Origin: Campylobacteraceae bacterium
GTDB taxonomy: Bacteria; Campylobacterota; Campylobacteria; Campylobacterales; Campylobacteraceae
Direction of reading: 5' to 3'
Length of the DNA: 11,961 nucleotides
Assembly (NCBI GenBank): GCA_012521935.1
Contig: JAAYLJ010000058.1
Coordinates: forward strand, 1-11,961
In this document: positions 1-7,265 of the stretch, piece by piece
How the letters are laid out: every line of letters starts with the position of its first letter
How positions within the stretch are numbered: the stretch's first letter is position 1
Notes under the pieces: generated by a model
What the model was told of the DNA's origin: nothing
The model's database searches: none
What the model saw: the letters and a program-made list of their open reading frames with translations, nothing else
Translations under genes and position numbers: made by a program

Positions 1-1124
1 AAAGCATAACTTTATCTCAAAACTTAGGTGAATTTACCATCACTAAAGAGATTAAATTTGAGCCTAGCGGAAATTATATTGTAGATATTTCATTAAATAG
101 TCCAACTGAATATTTTGTAACTCCTGGCTTTAGACCAAATGTTATAGCAGATAGATTTACCTTTCATGGAGTTTTAATTAAAGAGGCAGATGATACTAAA
201 ACTGTCATTGATGATGGGGATTTAAAAGTGGCCGAGAGGTTTTTAGATGCTCCTTTAATCGCTGCAGTAGATAGATACTATACAACTTTAATTTATAATT
301 TTGATGGTGGATTTGATGTCATTGTAGATGGAGATAGAGATAAAAACCCAATTTTATTTGCAAAAGGCATTCAAAATATGCAATTTGGCGGATACATTGG
401 GCCTAAAGAGTATGAAACTCTATTTTTAATTAATCCAAAATTAACAGACGCCATAGAGTATGGATGGTTTACTTTCATAGCAAAACCACTATTTTTACTA
501 CTTAAAATGATACACAAAGGTGTTGGAAACTGGGGTTGGTCGATTGTTATAATGACAATTCTTATCCGTTTAGTACTATATCCTTTAACTTACAAAGGTA
601 TGGTTTCAATGAGCAAGCTAAAAGAGCTTTCTCCAAAAATTAAAGAGTTGCAAGCAAAATATAAAGGGGAACCTCAAAAATTAAATGCACAAATGATGGA
701 TCTTTATAAAAAACATGGTGCAAATCCAATGGGTGGATGTTTACCCATTATCCTTCAAATCCCAATATTTTTTGCAATATATAGAGTTTTATCAAATGCC
801 ATAGAGTTAAAATCTGCTCCTTGGATATTATGGGTACAAGATTTAGCTGCAATGGATCCATATTTTGTTTTACCTATTTTAATGGGTCTTACAATGTTTT
901 TACAACAAAGAATTACTCCAGCAAACTTTACAGATCCAATGCAAGAGAAGATAATGAAGTTTTTACCACTTATCTTTACTTTTTTCTTTATAAGTTTTCC
1001 AGCAGGTCTTACGCTATACTGGTTTATAAACAATCTATTCTCAATAGGGCAACAATACTATGTAAATAAGCTATTTGAAAAAAGAAAACAAGAACAAACA
1101 GTAGAAAAAGGAAATAAAAAATGA
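1..1124 (+). CDS. yidC: Membrane protein insertase YidC/Oxa1, 3' part (5' end outside window)
   Basis: YidC inserts and folds inner-membrane proteins, alone or with the Sec translocon. The reading frame is open from the left edge (first full codon at base 3, about 373 residues visible). The GTG at 228 is internal, because the upstream codons continue the periplasmic P1 beta-domain (for example TEYFVTPGF). After P1 come an amphipathic stretch and the conserved five-helix core: hydrophobic segments near NWGWSIVIMTILIRL, GGCLPIILQIPIFFAIYRVL, DPYFVLPILMGLTMFL and KFLPLIFTFFFISFPAGLTLYW. The cytoplasmic coiled hairpin (SKLKELSPKIKELQAKYK) lies between the first two of these. The conserved groove arginine is visible in ILIRLVLYPLT (codon 567-569). 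The lysine-rich tail is usual. The stop overlaps the jag start as ATGA, the yidC–jag arrangement common in bacteria, which suggests coupled translation. Confidence 0.97.
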   Translation, partial: SITLSQNLGEFTITKEIKFEPSGNYIVDISLNSPTEYFVTPGFRPNVIADRFTFHGVLIKEADDTKTVIDDGDLKVAERFLDAPLIAAVDRYYTTLIYNFDGGFDVIVDGDRDKNPILFAKGIQNMQFGGYIGPKEYETLFLINPKLTDAIEYGWFTFIAKPLFLLLKMIHKGVGNWGWSIVIMTILIRLVLYPLTYKGMVSMSKLKELSPKIKELQAKYKGEPQKLNAQMMDLYKKHGANPMGGCLPIILQIPIFFAIYRVLSNAIELKSAPWILWVQDLAAMDPYFVLPILMGLTMFLQQRITPANFTDPMQEKIMKFLPLIFTFFFISFPAGLTLYWFINNLFSIGQQYYVNKLFEKRKQEQTVEKGNKK

Positions 1125-1936
1125 TTATCGAAGCCGACAGTTTACAAGAAGCGTTTTCAAAGGCGGCGGCAAAACTTTCATGCTCAGTAACGCAGTTAGA
1201 TATAAAAGTGTTGCAACACCCAAGATCTGGACTTTTTGGAATGTTTAAAAAAAGAGCGATCATAGAAGTAGCTAAAGAGGGAAGTCAAAAAACTAAACAC
1301 TCAAAACCAGAAAAAAAAGAGCCAAAAGAGAAGATTGAGCCTAGTAAAAGACAAAATGCCCAGCCAAGAAAAGAGAGGCAAAACTCTAAAAAAGCTGAAC
1401 AAAAAAACATAGTAGAAGAGGTAGCTCAAAACAAAGAGCAAAATTTTAGAGAAAAAGAGATTGCAAATATCCATGAAGTTTTAAATGAGATAAGTAGTGG
1501 CGTAAAAGAGTTAGTCGATAATGGCTGTTTTAATGTTGAAGTTAAAAGAGTATATGCAAGTGATGATCAAACTGTATTTATCGAAATTGATGGTGAGGAT
1601 GCAGCACTTTTAATTGGTAAGGAAGTGTATAGATATAAGGCATTTTCTTATCTTTTATATAATTGGATAAATATCAAGTATGGTTTGGGAATTAGGCTTG
1701 AAATAGCTCAATTTTTAAGAAATCAAGAAGAGATGATAGAAAACTACTTAATATCTGTTGTAGATAGGATAAATGATACAGGCAGAGGACAAACTAAGCC
1801 TTTAGATGGTGTTCTTATCAAGATAGCTTTAGAAAAATTAAGAGAAAAATTTCCAAATAAATATGTTGGTATCAAAACAGGCAGGGAGGGGCGGAAATTT
1901 ATAGTTGTTAATGATTTTAATCGGAAACAGCAATAA
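1121..1936 (+). CDS. jag: Jag/KhpB-type RNA-binding protein with degenerate KH and R3H signatures
   Basis: The 271-residue protein has the Jag order: an N-terminal Jag_N domain (about 2-50, with the typical GLFGMFKKRA motif at 37-46), a lysine/glutamate-rich linker (about 51-112), a KH-like domain (about 135-190) and an R3H-like C-terminus (about 205-265). Jag/KhpB proteins of other bacteria bind RNA and influence cell division and envelope growth; that is family knowledge, not shown here. The KH loop reads GKEV (166-169) rather than GxxG. In the R3H region the helix that normally carries R-x3-H reads LDGVLIKIALEKL (228-240), with neither the arginine nor the histidine. RNA binding by the usual contacts is therefore uncertain. 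The start has a good AAGGA site and overlaps the yidC stop by 4 bp. Its TAA stop (1934-1936) overlaps the inferred mnmE start. Confidence 0.93.
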   Translation: MIIEADSLQEAFSKAAAKLSCSVTQLDIKVLQHPRSGLFGMFKKRAIIEVAKEGSQKTKHSKPEKKEPKEKIEPSKRQNAQPRKERQNSKKAEQKNIVEEVAQNKEQNFREKEIANIHEVLNEISSGVKELVDNGCFNVEVKRVYASDDQTVFIEIDGEDAALLIGKEVYRYKAFSYLLYNWINIKYGLGIRLEIAQFLRNQEEMIENYLISVVDRINDTGRGQTKPLDGVLIKIALEKLREKFPNKYVGIKTGREGRKFIVVNDFNRKQQ

Positions 1937-3273
1937 AAAGCACAATTGCCGCAATCGCTACTGCTCATGGAATTGGCTCAGTAGCGATTGTTAGATTAAG
2001 CGGGGGAAACTCCTTAGAAATAGCAAAAAAAGTTACAAAAAAAGACTCTTTTACTCCTAGGTACGCTTCATTAAGTAAAATTTTTAAAAAAAATGGAGAG
2101 CTAATTGATGAAGCTCTTATAATCTACTTTAAATCACCAAAAAGCTTTACTGGCGAGGATATAGTTGAATTTCAATGTCATGGCGGAGTTATGGTAGCTT
2201 CCATGATACTTGAAACTTTAATTGATTTTGGCGCAAGATTAGCAACTCCTGGAGAGTTTTCAAAAAGAGCTTTTTTAAATGGAAGAGTGGATTTAATAAA
2301 GGCTGAGGCAGTAGCAAGATTAATTGAAGCTAAAAGCGAGGATGCAGTTAAGATTTTAGCTAAACAAGTTGCTGGAGGGTTGGGTGAATTTATCAATGAA
2401 GCTAGAGATAGTTTGATTGAAATTATGGCTCATATTGAAGTTAGCATTGATTATGCGGAGGATGATCTGCCTTTAAATCTTTTAGAAAAAATTGAAGAAA
2501 AACTACTCACTCTTGAGAGAAAATTGGAAAACATTATAGAGATAAGTGCTAGAAAAAAAGGGTTAATTAGTGGCTTTAAAGCTGTTATTTTAGGTAAACC
2601 AAATGTGGGCAAAAGCACACTTTTAAATCAAATATTAAGTACAAATAGAGCCATAATTAGCACAGTTGCAGGAACAACTAGAGATACCATTGAAGAGGAG
2701 ATAAGAGTAGGTACACATTTAATCAAAATAGTCGATACCGCTGGAATTAGAGACTCAAGTGATGAAGTTGAGAGGATTGGCATTGGAAGATCTAAAGAGG
2801 CAGCAAAGAGTGCAGATATGATTATAGCCCTTTTTGATGCTTCAAAAAAGGTAGATGAAGAGGATATGGAAGTATTAACTTTTTTAGAAGAGATTAAAGG
2901 TGATAAAAAGTGTTTTTATCTATTAAATAAGGTTGAAAAAGATTTAAAATTTGATAAAACTCTACTTCCAAAAGAGGTAATTGAGATTTCAGCTACCAAG
3001 GATGCCTCACCAATTATTAGGAAGATAAGAGAGTATCTTGATACTCAAAAGGTTGATTCTGAGATTATTTTAATATCTGAAAACCAAATTAGAAGAGTTA
3101 AAGAAACCACGAAAGCTTTAAAAGAGTCAAAAGAGTTTTTAAATGAAGGGAGCTTAGAACTTTTTTCATTTCATTTGCATGAAGCAGTGGATGCTTTGAG
3201 GGCTATAACTAGGCCTTATAGCGTAGATGAAGTGATGGATAAAATGTTTAGTGATTTTTGTTTAGGAAAATAA
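1933..3273 (+). CDS. mnmE: tRNA modification GTPase MnmE (TrmE), apparent ATA start
   Basis: MnmE works with MnmG to add (carboxymethyl)aminomethyl groups to the wobble uridine (U34) of certain tRNAs, using folate and GTP. From the inferred start the protein has 446 residues, close to the usual 440-460. The N-terminal folate domain begins at once (TIAAIATAHGIGSVAIVRLSG-like), followed by PGEFSKRAFLNGRVDLIKAEAV. The G domain shows G1 GKPNVGKST (221-229), G2 TTRDT (248-252), G3 DTAG (268-271) and a variant G4 NKVE (332-335, normally NKxD). The C-terminus carries the catalytic cysteine motif FCLGK (C443). No ATG, GTG or TTG exists in frame between the stop at 1918 and the ATG at 2191, and starting at 2191 would delete 86 conserved residues. 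ATA at 1933 sits exactly where the start should be, in the same 4-bp overlap geometry with jag as ATGA. ATT at 1945 is the alternative. The gene is certain; its start is inferred. Confidence 0.9.
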   Translation: MKSTIAAIATAHGIGSVAIVRLSGGNSLEIAKKVTKKDSFTPRYASLSKIFKKNGELIDEALIIYFKSPKSFTGEDIVEFQCHGGVMVASMILETLIDFGARLATPGEFSKRAFLNGRVDLIKAEAVARLIEAKSEDAVKILAKQVAGGLGEFINEARDSLIEIMAHIEVSIDYAEDDLPLNLLEKIEEKLLTLERKLENIIEISARKKGLISGFKAVILGKPNVGKSTLLNQILSTNRAIISTVAGTTRDTIEEEIRVGTHLIKIVDTAGIRDSSDEVERIGIGRSKEAAKSADMIIALFDASKKVDEEDMEVLTFLEEIKGDKKCFYLLNKVEKDLKFDKTLLPKEVIEISATKDASPIIRKIREYLDTQKVDSEIILISENQIRRVKETTKALKESKEFLNEGSLELFSFHLHEAVDALRAITRPYSVDEVMDKMFSDFCLGK

Positions 3274-3324
3274 AAAGTAAAATATTGCATAATTGCATCT
3301 TAGTAATTAAATAAAAGGTGGAGC

Positions 3325-5517
3325 ATGAAAGATTTAGCAGAGGTTTTAAGGGCGCATAAGTTAACTGATGGTGAGTATGAAAATATACTAAAAATATTAA
3401 AAAGAGAGCCAAATCTTTTGGAAATAGGAATATTTTCAGCAATGTGGAGCGAGCATTGTTCTTATAAATCTAGCAAAAAATATTTGGATGGATTTCCAAC
3501 TAAAGCTCCATGGGTTATTCAAGGGCCGGGGGAAAATGCAGGTGTTATTGATGTAGGAAATGGAGTGGCTGCTGTATTTAAAATGGAGAGTCATAACCAT
3601 CCTAGTTTTATAGATCCTTATGAGGGTGCTGCCACTGGAGTTGGTGGAATATTAAGAGATGTTTTTACTATGGGAGCAGATCCTGTTGCAGCGATGAACT
3701 CTTTGAGATTTGGGGATATTAAGGGTGATGATAAAGTATCAAAATATCAAAGACATTTAGTGAAAGAGTCTGTAAAAGGGATAGCTGATTATGGAAACAC
3801 TATGGAAGTTCCAACTGTTGGCGGAGAGATTACTTTTGATTCAAGCTACAATGGAAATATCTTAGTCAATGCTTTTGCCTTAGGGATTTGCAAGAAAGAG
3901 GATATTTTTTATGGAAGGGCAGAGGGTATTGGAAATCCAGTAATTTATGCTGGAAATAAAACTGGAAGAGATGGACTTGGTGCAGCAGTCATGGCAAGCG
4001 ATAGTTTTTCAGATGAAGAGAGTTCATCTAAGCCCCAAATCCAAAAAGGAAACCCTCATGTTGAAAAACTTCTTCTTAAGGCTTGTTTAGAGCTTTTTAA
4101 AACGGATTTCATAGTTGGGATTCAAGATATGGGCGCAGCAGGGTTAACTTCAAGCTCATTTGAGATGGCAGGAAGAGCTGGAAGTGGGATGAAAATTTAC
4201 CTAGACAAAGTGCCAGCAAGAGAAGAGGGCATGGAGCCATATGATTTTATGCTTAGTGAAACTCAAGAAAGAATGTTAATATGTGCTAAAAAAGGGTGTG
4301 AAGATAAGGTTTTAAATATCTTTAAAAAATATAATCTTGATGCAGCCGTAATAGGTGAGGTGACTGATGGCGGAGTCATGGAGCTTTACTGGTTTAATGA
4401 GTTAGCTGGAGAGATACCTGTTTTGCCTGTTAGTGAAGAAGCACCTGTTTTAGATAGACCGATTAAAAAACCAAACTACCTTGAAAAAGTCAATAGTGTA
4501 GATTTGAGTGATTTTGAAAAGATACCAAATAGTGAAGCATTTAAAAGATTGATTGAGAGTGAAGAGGTGGTTGATAAAGCTACTCTTTATGAGCAGTTTG
4601 ACTCAATGGCAAAAGGAAATACCTTAAAAGCTTCTGGAAGCTTGGGAGCAAGTGCGATTAAAATTGGAAATAGTGCTTTAGTTATGGGTTGTGAGTGCAA
4701 TCCTAGATTTAACTATATTGATCCAAAAGGTGGAGCGGCAGTAGCTGTTATGCAAAGTTGTAGAAATGTGGCACTAGCAGGAGCAAAACCTTTGGCTATA
4801 ACAGATTGTTTAAATTATGGGAATCCTGAAAATCCTGAGGTTATGTGGCAATTTGCCAAAGGGTGTGAGGGGATTAAAGAGGCTTGTTTGGCGCTAAATG
4901 TTCCAGTTGTTAGTGGAAATGTTTCGCTATATAATGAAACTGATGGAGAGAGCATATTTCCAACCCCAGCAATAGCAGCAGTAGGTACAAATAAAGACTC
5001 AAACAAGGTGCTTCCTTCATTTTTCACAAAAGAAAATAGTGCTATATATTTAGTAGGTGAAACTAAAAGTGAATTTGGTGGAACTCTTTACTTAAAAGAG
5101 TTATACGGTGAAGTTGCTGGAAGTTTACCAAAGATAGATTATGAAAATGAGTTAAAGCTTTGGGATTTAATCATTAAAGCTAATGAAAACAGTCTCATTA
5201 ACTGCGCAAAAGAGGTTGGAGTTGGTGGAATTGCCATATCATTAGCCAAAATGAGCTCTAAATCAAACATGGGAGTAAATGTAAATTTTGCTTGTGAAGA
5301 TGAAAGAGAAATTTTTAGCGAGAGCCACTCTAGGGCTTTAGTAGAGGTTGAAGATGAAGCATCTTTCATTGAGCTTGCACAAAAAATTGGAATAAAAATA
5401 GAAAAAATTGGCTCAACTGGCGGTAAAAAGATAGTTTGCAATGATTTGTCTATACAATTAGATGAAATAAAAGAGACATATCTTAATAAATTTAAGCAAA
5501 TCTTAGATAAAGTGTAA
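3325..5517 (+). CDS. purL: Phosphoribosylformylglycinamidine synthase subunit PurL
   Basis: PurL is the ATP-dependent synthetase subunit of FGAM synthase. It converts FGAR to FGAM in purine biosynthesis, in a cytoplasmic complex with PurQ (glutaminase) and PurS. The length of 730 residues is that of the small PurL form, which needs separate PurQ and PurS; neither is in this window. Visible motifs include SEHCSYKSS (42-50, with the conserved histidine), QGPGENAG (66-73), ESHNHPS (88-94), GAATGVGGILRDVF (101-114) and, in the second AIRS-like half, NPRFNYIDPKGGAAVAV and SGNVSLYNET. The protein is thus the usual duplicated AIR-synthase fold. The ATG is preceded by a good AAGGTGGAG ribosome binding site (from about 3315). 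A 51-bp gap after mnmE holds a TTGCATAAT stretch that could be a weak extended -10 element, so purL may be read both from mnmE and on its own. Confidence 0.98.
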   Translation: MKDLAEVLRAHKLTDGEYENILKILKREPNLLEIGIFSAMWSEHCSYKSSKKYLDGFPTKAPWVIQGPGENAGVIDVGNGVAAVFKMESHNHPSFIDPYEGAATGVGGILRDVFTMGADPVAAMNSLRFGDIKGDDKVSKYQRHLVKESVKGIADYGNTMEVPTVGGEITFDSSYNGNILVNAFALGICKKEDIFYGRAEGIGNPVIYAGNKTGRDGLGAAVMASDSFSDEESSSKPQIQKGNPHVEKLLLKACLELFKTDFIVGIQDMGAAGLTSSSFEMAGRAGSGMKIYLDKVPAREEGMEPYDFMLSETQERMLICAKKGCEDKVLNIFKKYNLDAAVIGEVTDGGVMELYWFNELAGEIPVLPVSEEAPVLDRPIKKPNYLEKVNSVDLSDFEKIPNSEAFKRLIESEEVVDKATLYEQFDSMAKGNTLKASGSLGASAIKIGNSALVMGCECNPRFNYIDPKGGAAVAVMQSCRNVALAGAKPLAITDCLNYGNPENPEVMWQFAKGCEGIKEACLALNVPVVSGNVSLYNETDGESIFPTPAIAAVGTNKDSNKVLPSFFTKENSAIYLVGETKSEFGGTLYLKELYGEVAGSLPKIDYENELKLWDLIIKANENSLINCAKEVGVGGIAISLAKMSSKSNMGVNVNFACEDEREIFSESHSRALVEVEDEASFIELAQKIGIKIEKIGSTGGKKIVCNDLSIQLDEIKETYLNKFKQILDKV

Positions 5518-5528
5518 TTTAGCCTAGT

Positions 5529-6269
5529 ATGCAGTTAGCTTTTTTACTAATTATCATAGGAATTTTCTACCTTTTAACTAAAAATTATAGTTCTAAAGAG
5601 TATAGCTACCAAAAGAAGCAGTTTCATGGTGATTTAAGTAACCATGAAACTGGCATCATTGTAGCGTTGATGGCTAAAGTTGCTAAGGCAGATGGAAGAG
5701 TAAGCGAGCTTGAAGCTGAATTAATTAGCTTAACTTTAACTGATTTGTCTAATGTTTTTAGTAACAATGCTTTAGCTAGAGAAGAGTTAAAAAAGATTTA
5801 CAATGTAGAAAAAGAGAGCTTTGAAAACACTATCATTTTAGCTTCAAAATATGCAAAAATTACAAATTATTCTTACGATAAATCAATAAGTTTGATGAAT
5901 CATCTACTAAATTTAGCTTTCATTGATGGCGAGTTTTCGCATACTGAAAAGATGATAACTGAAGATATAGCAAAAGCATTAAATATAAGATTAAATGATT
6001 ATGAAAATTTAGTAAAGAATTTTAAAGAGTTTTACGCAAACAGATTTCAAGAAAAAAAGATAGATAAAAAAAGGGCATATGAACTCTTTGGGCTTAAAAG
6101 TGGTGCAAGTTTAGATGAGGTTAAAAAAAGATATAAAGAGTTAGTTAGGAAATATCACCCAGATTTACTTATGGGCAAAGGTGAGAGTGAAGATATTATA
6201 GAAAATGCAACTAAAAAACTCCAAGAGATAAATGAAGCTTATGAGCTTTTAAAAAAAGAGTTTAACTAA
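5529..6269 (+). CDS. Membrane-anchored TerB-like / DnaJ-domain protein (DjlA-like layout)
   Basis: The 246-residue protein has three visible parts. The first is an N-terminal hydrophobic segment (about 2-17, LAFLLIIIGIFYLL) likely to anchor it in the inner membrane. The second is a helical TerB-like domain (about 40-165) with two acidic DG signatures, AKADGRVSELE (52-62) and FIDGEFSHTE (131-140). The third is a C-terminal J domain (about 182-245) with the HPD tripeptide at 210-212, which in this family stimulates the ATPase of an Hsp70 such as DnaK. The order anchor–TerB–J resembles the DjlA co-chaperones, and J domain facing the cytoplasm is inferred. It starts 11 bp after purL, with no clear ribosome binding site, so it is probably read through from purL. 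A similar gene next to purL is recalled from Campylobacter jejuni. The client and physiological role are unknown. Its 3' end overlaps the convergent acetyltransferase gene by 8 bp. Confidence 0.88.
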   Translation: MQLAFLLIIIGIFYLLTKNYSSKEYSYQKKQFHGDLSNHETGIIVALMAKVAKADGRVSELEAELISLTLTDLSNVFSNNALAREELKKIYNVEKESFENTIILASKYAKITNYSYDKSISLMNHLLNLAFIDGEFSHTEKMITEDIAKALNIRLNDYENLVKNFKEFYANRFQEKKIDKKRAYELFGLKSGASLDEVKKRYKELVRKYHPDLLMGKGESEDIIENATKKLQEINEAYELLKKEFN

Positions 6270-7038
6270 TATTAAAATATTTTTTAGCCAAGGAGGCAAA
6301 CTCCTCTTTTTTTATCTTAACTTTAGAAATAGTGCCATTTTTTACAATAGTTAAATTCTCCTCACTTAAATTTATATGTCCAAAATCAAAAAGTTTTACA
6401 ATAATTTTTGACTTGTTAAAGTTTGATGCTTTGCTAGTAGCTATAATTTCATCTATCTCATTTAACTCTTTCAAACCACACTCTTTGCTAGAATTAAACG
6501 CATATCCTATTTTCCACTCTTTGTCTCTATGAAAAAGTTTCATTTTTAAAAGAAAATAACCAAATTTTGTATCCTCTTTTTTTAATTCAAACTCCCCAGT
6601 TTTAGCTAAAACCTGCCCATTACTAAATGAGAGTGGTTTTAGTGGAACTTGTACCCCAAAACCAATGTCTAAAAGATAGTTATTACCTTCATGATTTAAA
6701 ATTATGACTATGTGAGTATCTCCAGTTTCTACCCACTCTTGTTTATCATTGTCAAAAACTGTTGCTTTTGTTAGCTTGACTTTAAAGCCATTTTCTTTTA
6801 AAAATAGATACAAAATAGGATTTAACTCATAGCAAAGTCCACCTCTTTTTTCAAGAAGTAGTTTTTTAGTTAAACTCTCCTTATCTATTTTATATCTTTG
6901 ATTTAAAATGATTGATAGATTTTCAAAAGGAAAAGCCAAAGCACTCTTTTCAAGCACTTCATTTAAATCTTCAAATTGAAGATTTTTATCATTATCTAAG
7001 CCAACCCTTTTTCTGTAAAGTAGATTAAATTCTCCCAT
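6262..7038 (-). CDS. Arylamine N-acetyltransferase family protein
   Basis: The 258-residue protein belongs to the NAT family, which transfers acetyl (or other acyl) groups from CoA to arylamines, hydrazines or related amines through a cysteine acyl-enzyme. The complete Cys-His-Asp triad is visible: C69 in KRGGLCYELNP, H109 in GDTHIVIIL and D124 in YLLDIGFG. Spacing is almost identical to the classical bacterial enzymes (Cys near 69, His near 107, Asp near 122). The N-terminal ALAFPFENLSI motif (34-43) also fits. The length is slightly short of the common 270-280 residues, mainly at the C-terminus. It is a single-gene unit on the minus strand with its own promoter and an AAAGGG ribosome binding site upstream of the ATG. 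It is set between blocks of core genes, so it may be an accessory insertion. The natural substrate cannot be told from sequence; NATs also occur in amide-forming biosynthesis. Confidence 0.92.
   Translation of the reverse strand: MGEFNLLYRKRVGLDNDKNLQFEDLNEVLEKSALAFPFENLSIILNQRYKIDKESLTKKLLLEKRGGLCYELNPILYLFLKENGFKVKLTKATVFDNDKQEWVETGDTHIVIILNHEGNNYLLDIGFGVQVPLKPLSFSNGQVLAKTGEFELKKEDTKFGYFLLKMKLFHRDKEWKIGYAFNSSKECGLKELNEIDEIIATSKASNFNKSKIIVKLFDFGHINLSEENLTIVKNGTISKVKIKKEEFASLAKKYFNIS
6291..6313 (+). terminator. Possible intrinsic terminator of the rightward operon, inside the convergent gene
   Basis: The + strand reads AGGAG, loop GCAAA, CTCCT, then C and seven T. This is a short 5-bp hairpin followed by a T-tract, 22 bp after the stop of the TerB/J gene. 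It lies within the 3' coding part of the minus-strand acetyltransferase gene. The stem is short, so strength is uncertain, but position and T-run fit an end for the yidC-to-J-domain transcript. Confidence 0.45.
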
Positions 7039-7061
7039 GAAAACCCTTTAAATTTTAAGGC

Positions 7062-7075
7062 ATTATATCAAAAAG
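7062..7075 (-). promoter_or_regulatory. Sigma-70 type promoter for the acetyltransferase gene
   Basis: On the minus strand the sequence reads CTTTTTGATATAAT: a perfect TATAAT -10 (7067 down to 7062) preceded by TTTTTG-A, the -16 extension typical of Campylobacter housekeeping promoters. The expected transcript start near 7055 lies about 17 bases before the ATG, leaving room for the AAAGGG ribosome binding site. Confidence 0.75.
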
Positions 7076-7137
7076 AGTTTTTTAAAAATACAATAAATAT
7101 AGTTAAAAATCTGATAGATGGAGTTTAAATTTTTTAG

Positions 7138-7222
7138 TGGTACCCGTGGGCGGACTCGAACCGCCAAGCTTTTAGGCGGCAGATTTTGAATCTGCTGAGT
7201 TTACCAATTTCTCCACACGGGC
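7138..7222 (-). tRNA. tRNA-Leu, anticodon CAA
   Basis: Read on the minus strand, the 85-nt sequence folds as a class II tRNA. The acceptor is GCCCGUG with CACGGGU (a G-U pair at 1-72), discriminator A73, and CCA encoded. The D stem is GAG/CUC with GG in the loop. The anticodon stem is GCAGA/UCUGC with loop UUCAAAA, so the anticodon is CAA and it reads UUG leucine codons. A 13-nt variable region and the T arm GGCGG-UUCGAGU-CCGCC follow. The variable arm pairs only weakly by itself, and its CGCC could compete with the T stem. The 5' end lies three bases after a perfect hairpin that follows hup, so it may be co-transcribed with hup and processed. Confidence 0.95.
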
Positions 7223-7225
7223 TTA

Positions 7226-7256
7226 TTAGCTTAAGGCTAGTTTAGCCTTAAGCTAA
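7226..7256 (-). terminator. Perfect 13-bp hairpin between hup and tRNA-Leu (terminator or processing signal)
   Basis: TTAGCTTAAGGCT (7226-7238), loop of five bases (7239-7243) and AGCCTTAAGCTAA (7244-7256) form a perfect inverted repeat. It starts 9 bp after the hup stop. On the minus strand it is followed by only TAA and then the first base of the tRNA, so there is no T-tract. It may be a weak attenuator, a 3' stabiliser of hup mRNA or a processing landmark for the tRNA. Confidence 0.55.
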
Positions 7257-7265
7257 ATGGAGTGA

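Noticed and set aside
228..230. GTG at 228 as the start of yidC
   Set aside because: The frame is open without stops to base 3 and the upstream residues continue the YidC periplasmic domain, so the gene is cut by the window edge.
1884..1891. GGGAGGGG run near the end of jag as a ribosome binding site for mnmE
   Set aside because: It is about 40 bases from the inferred mnmE start, far outside working distance, and is explained by codons for GREGRK in Jag.
1909..1945. Programmed frameshift from jag into mnmE as the way to express mnmE
   Set aside because: There is no slippery heptamer in the jag frame before its stop, and the family's conserved N-terminus begins right at the junction, which fits new initiation better than a Jag-MnmE fusion.
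3284..3298. Direct repeat ATTGCAT x2 between mnmE and purL as an operator
   Set aside because: Two 7-base copies in AT-rich DNA can easily occur by chance, and no regulator or further copies are seen.
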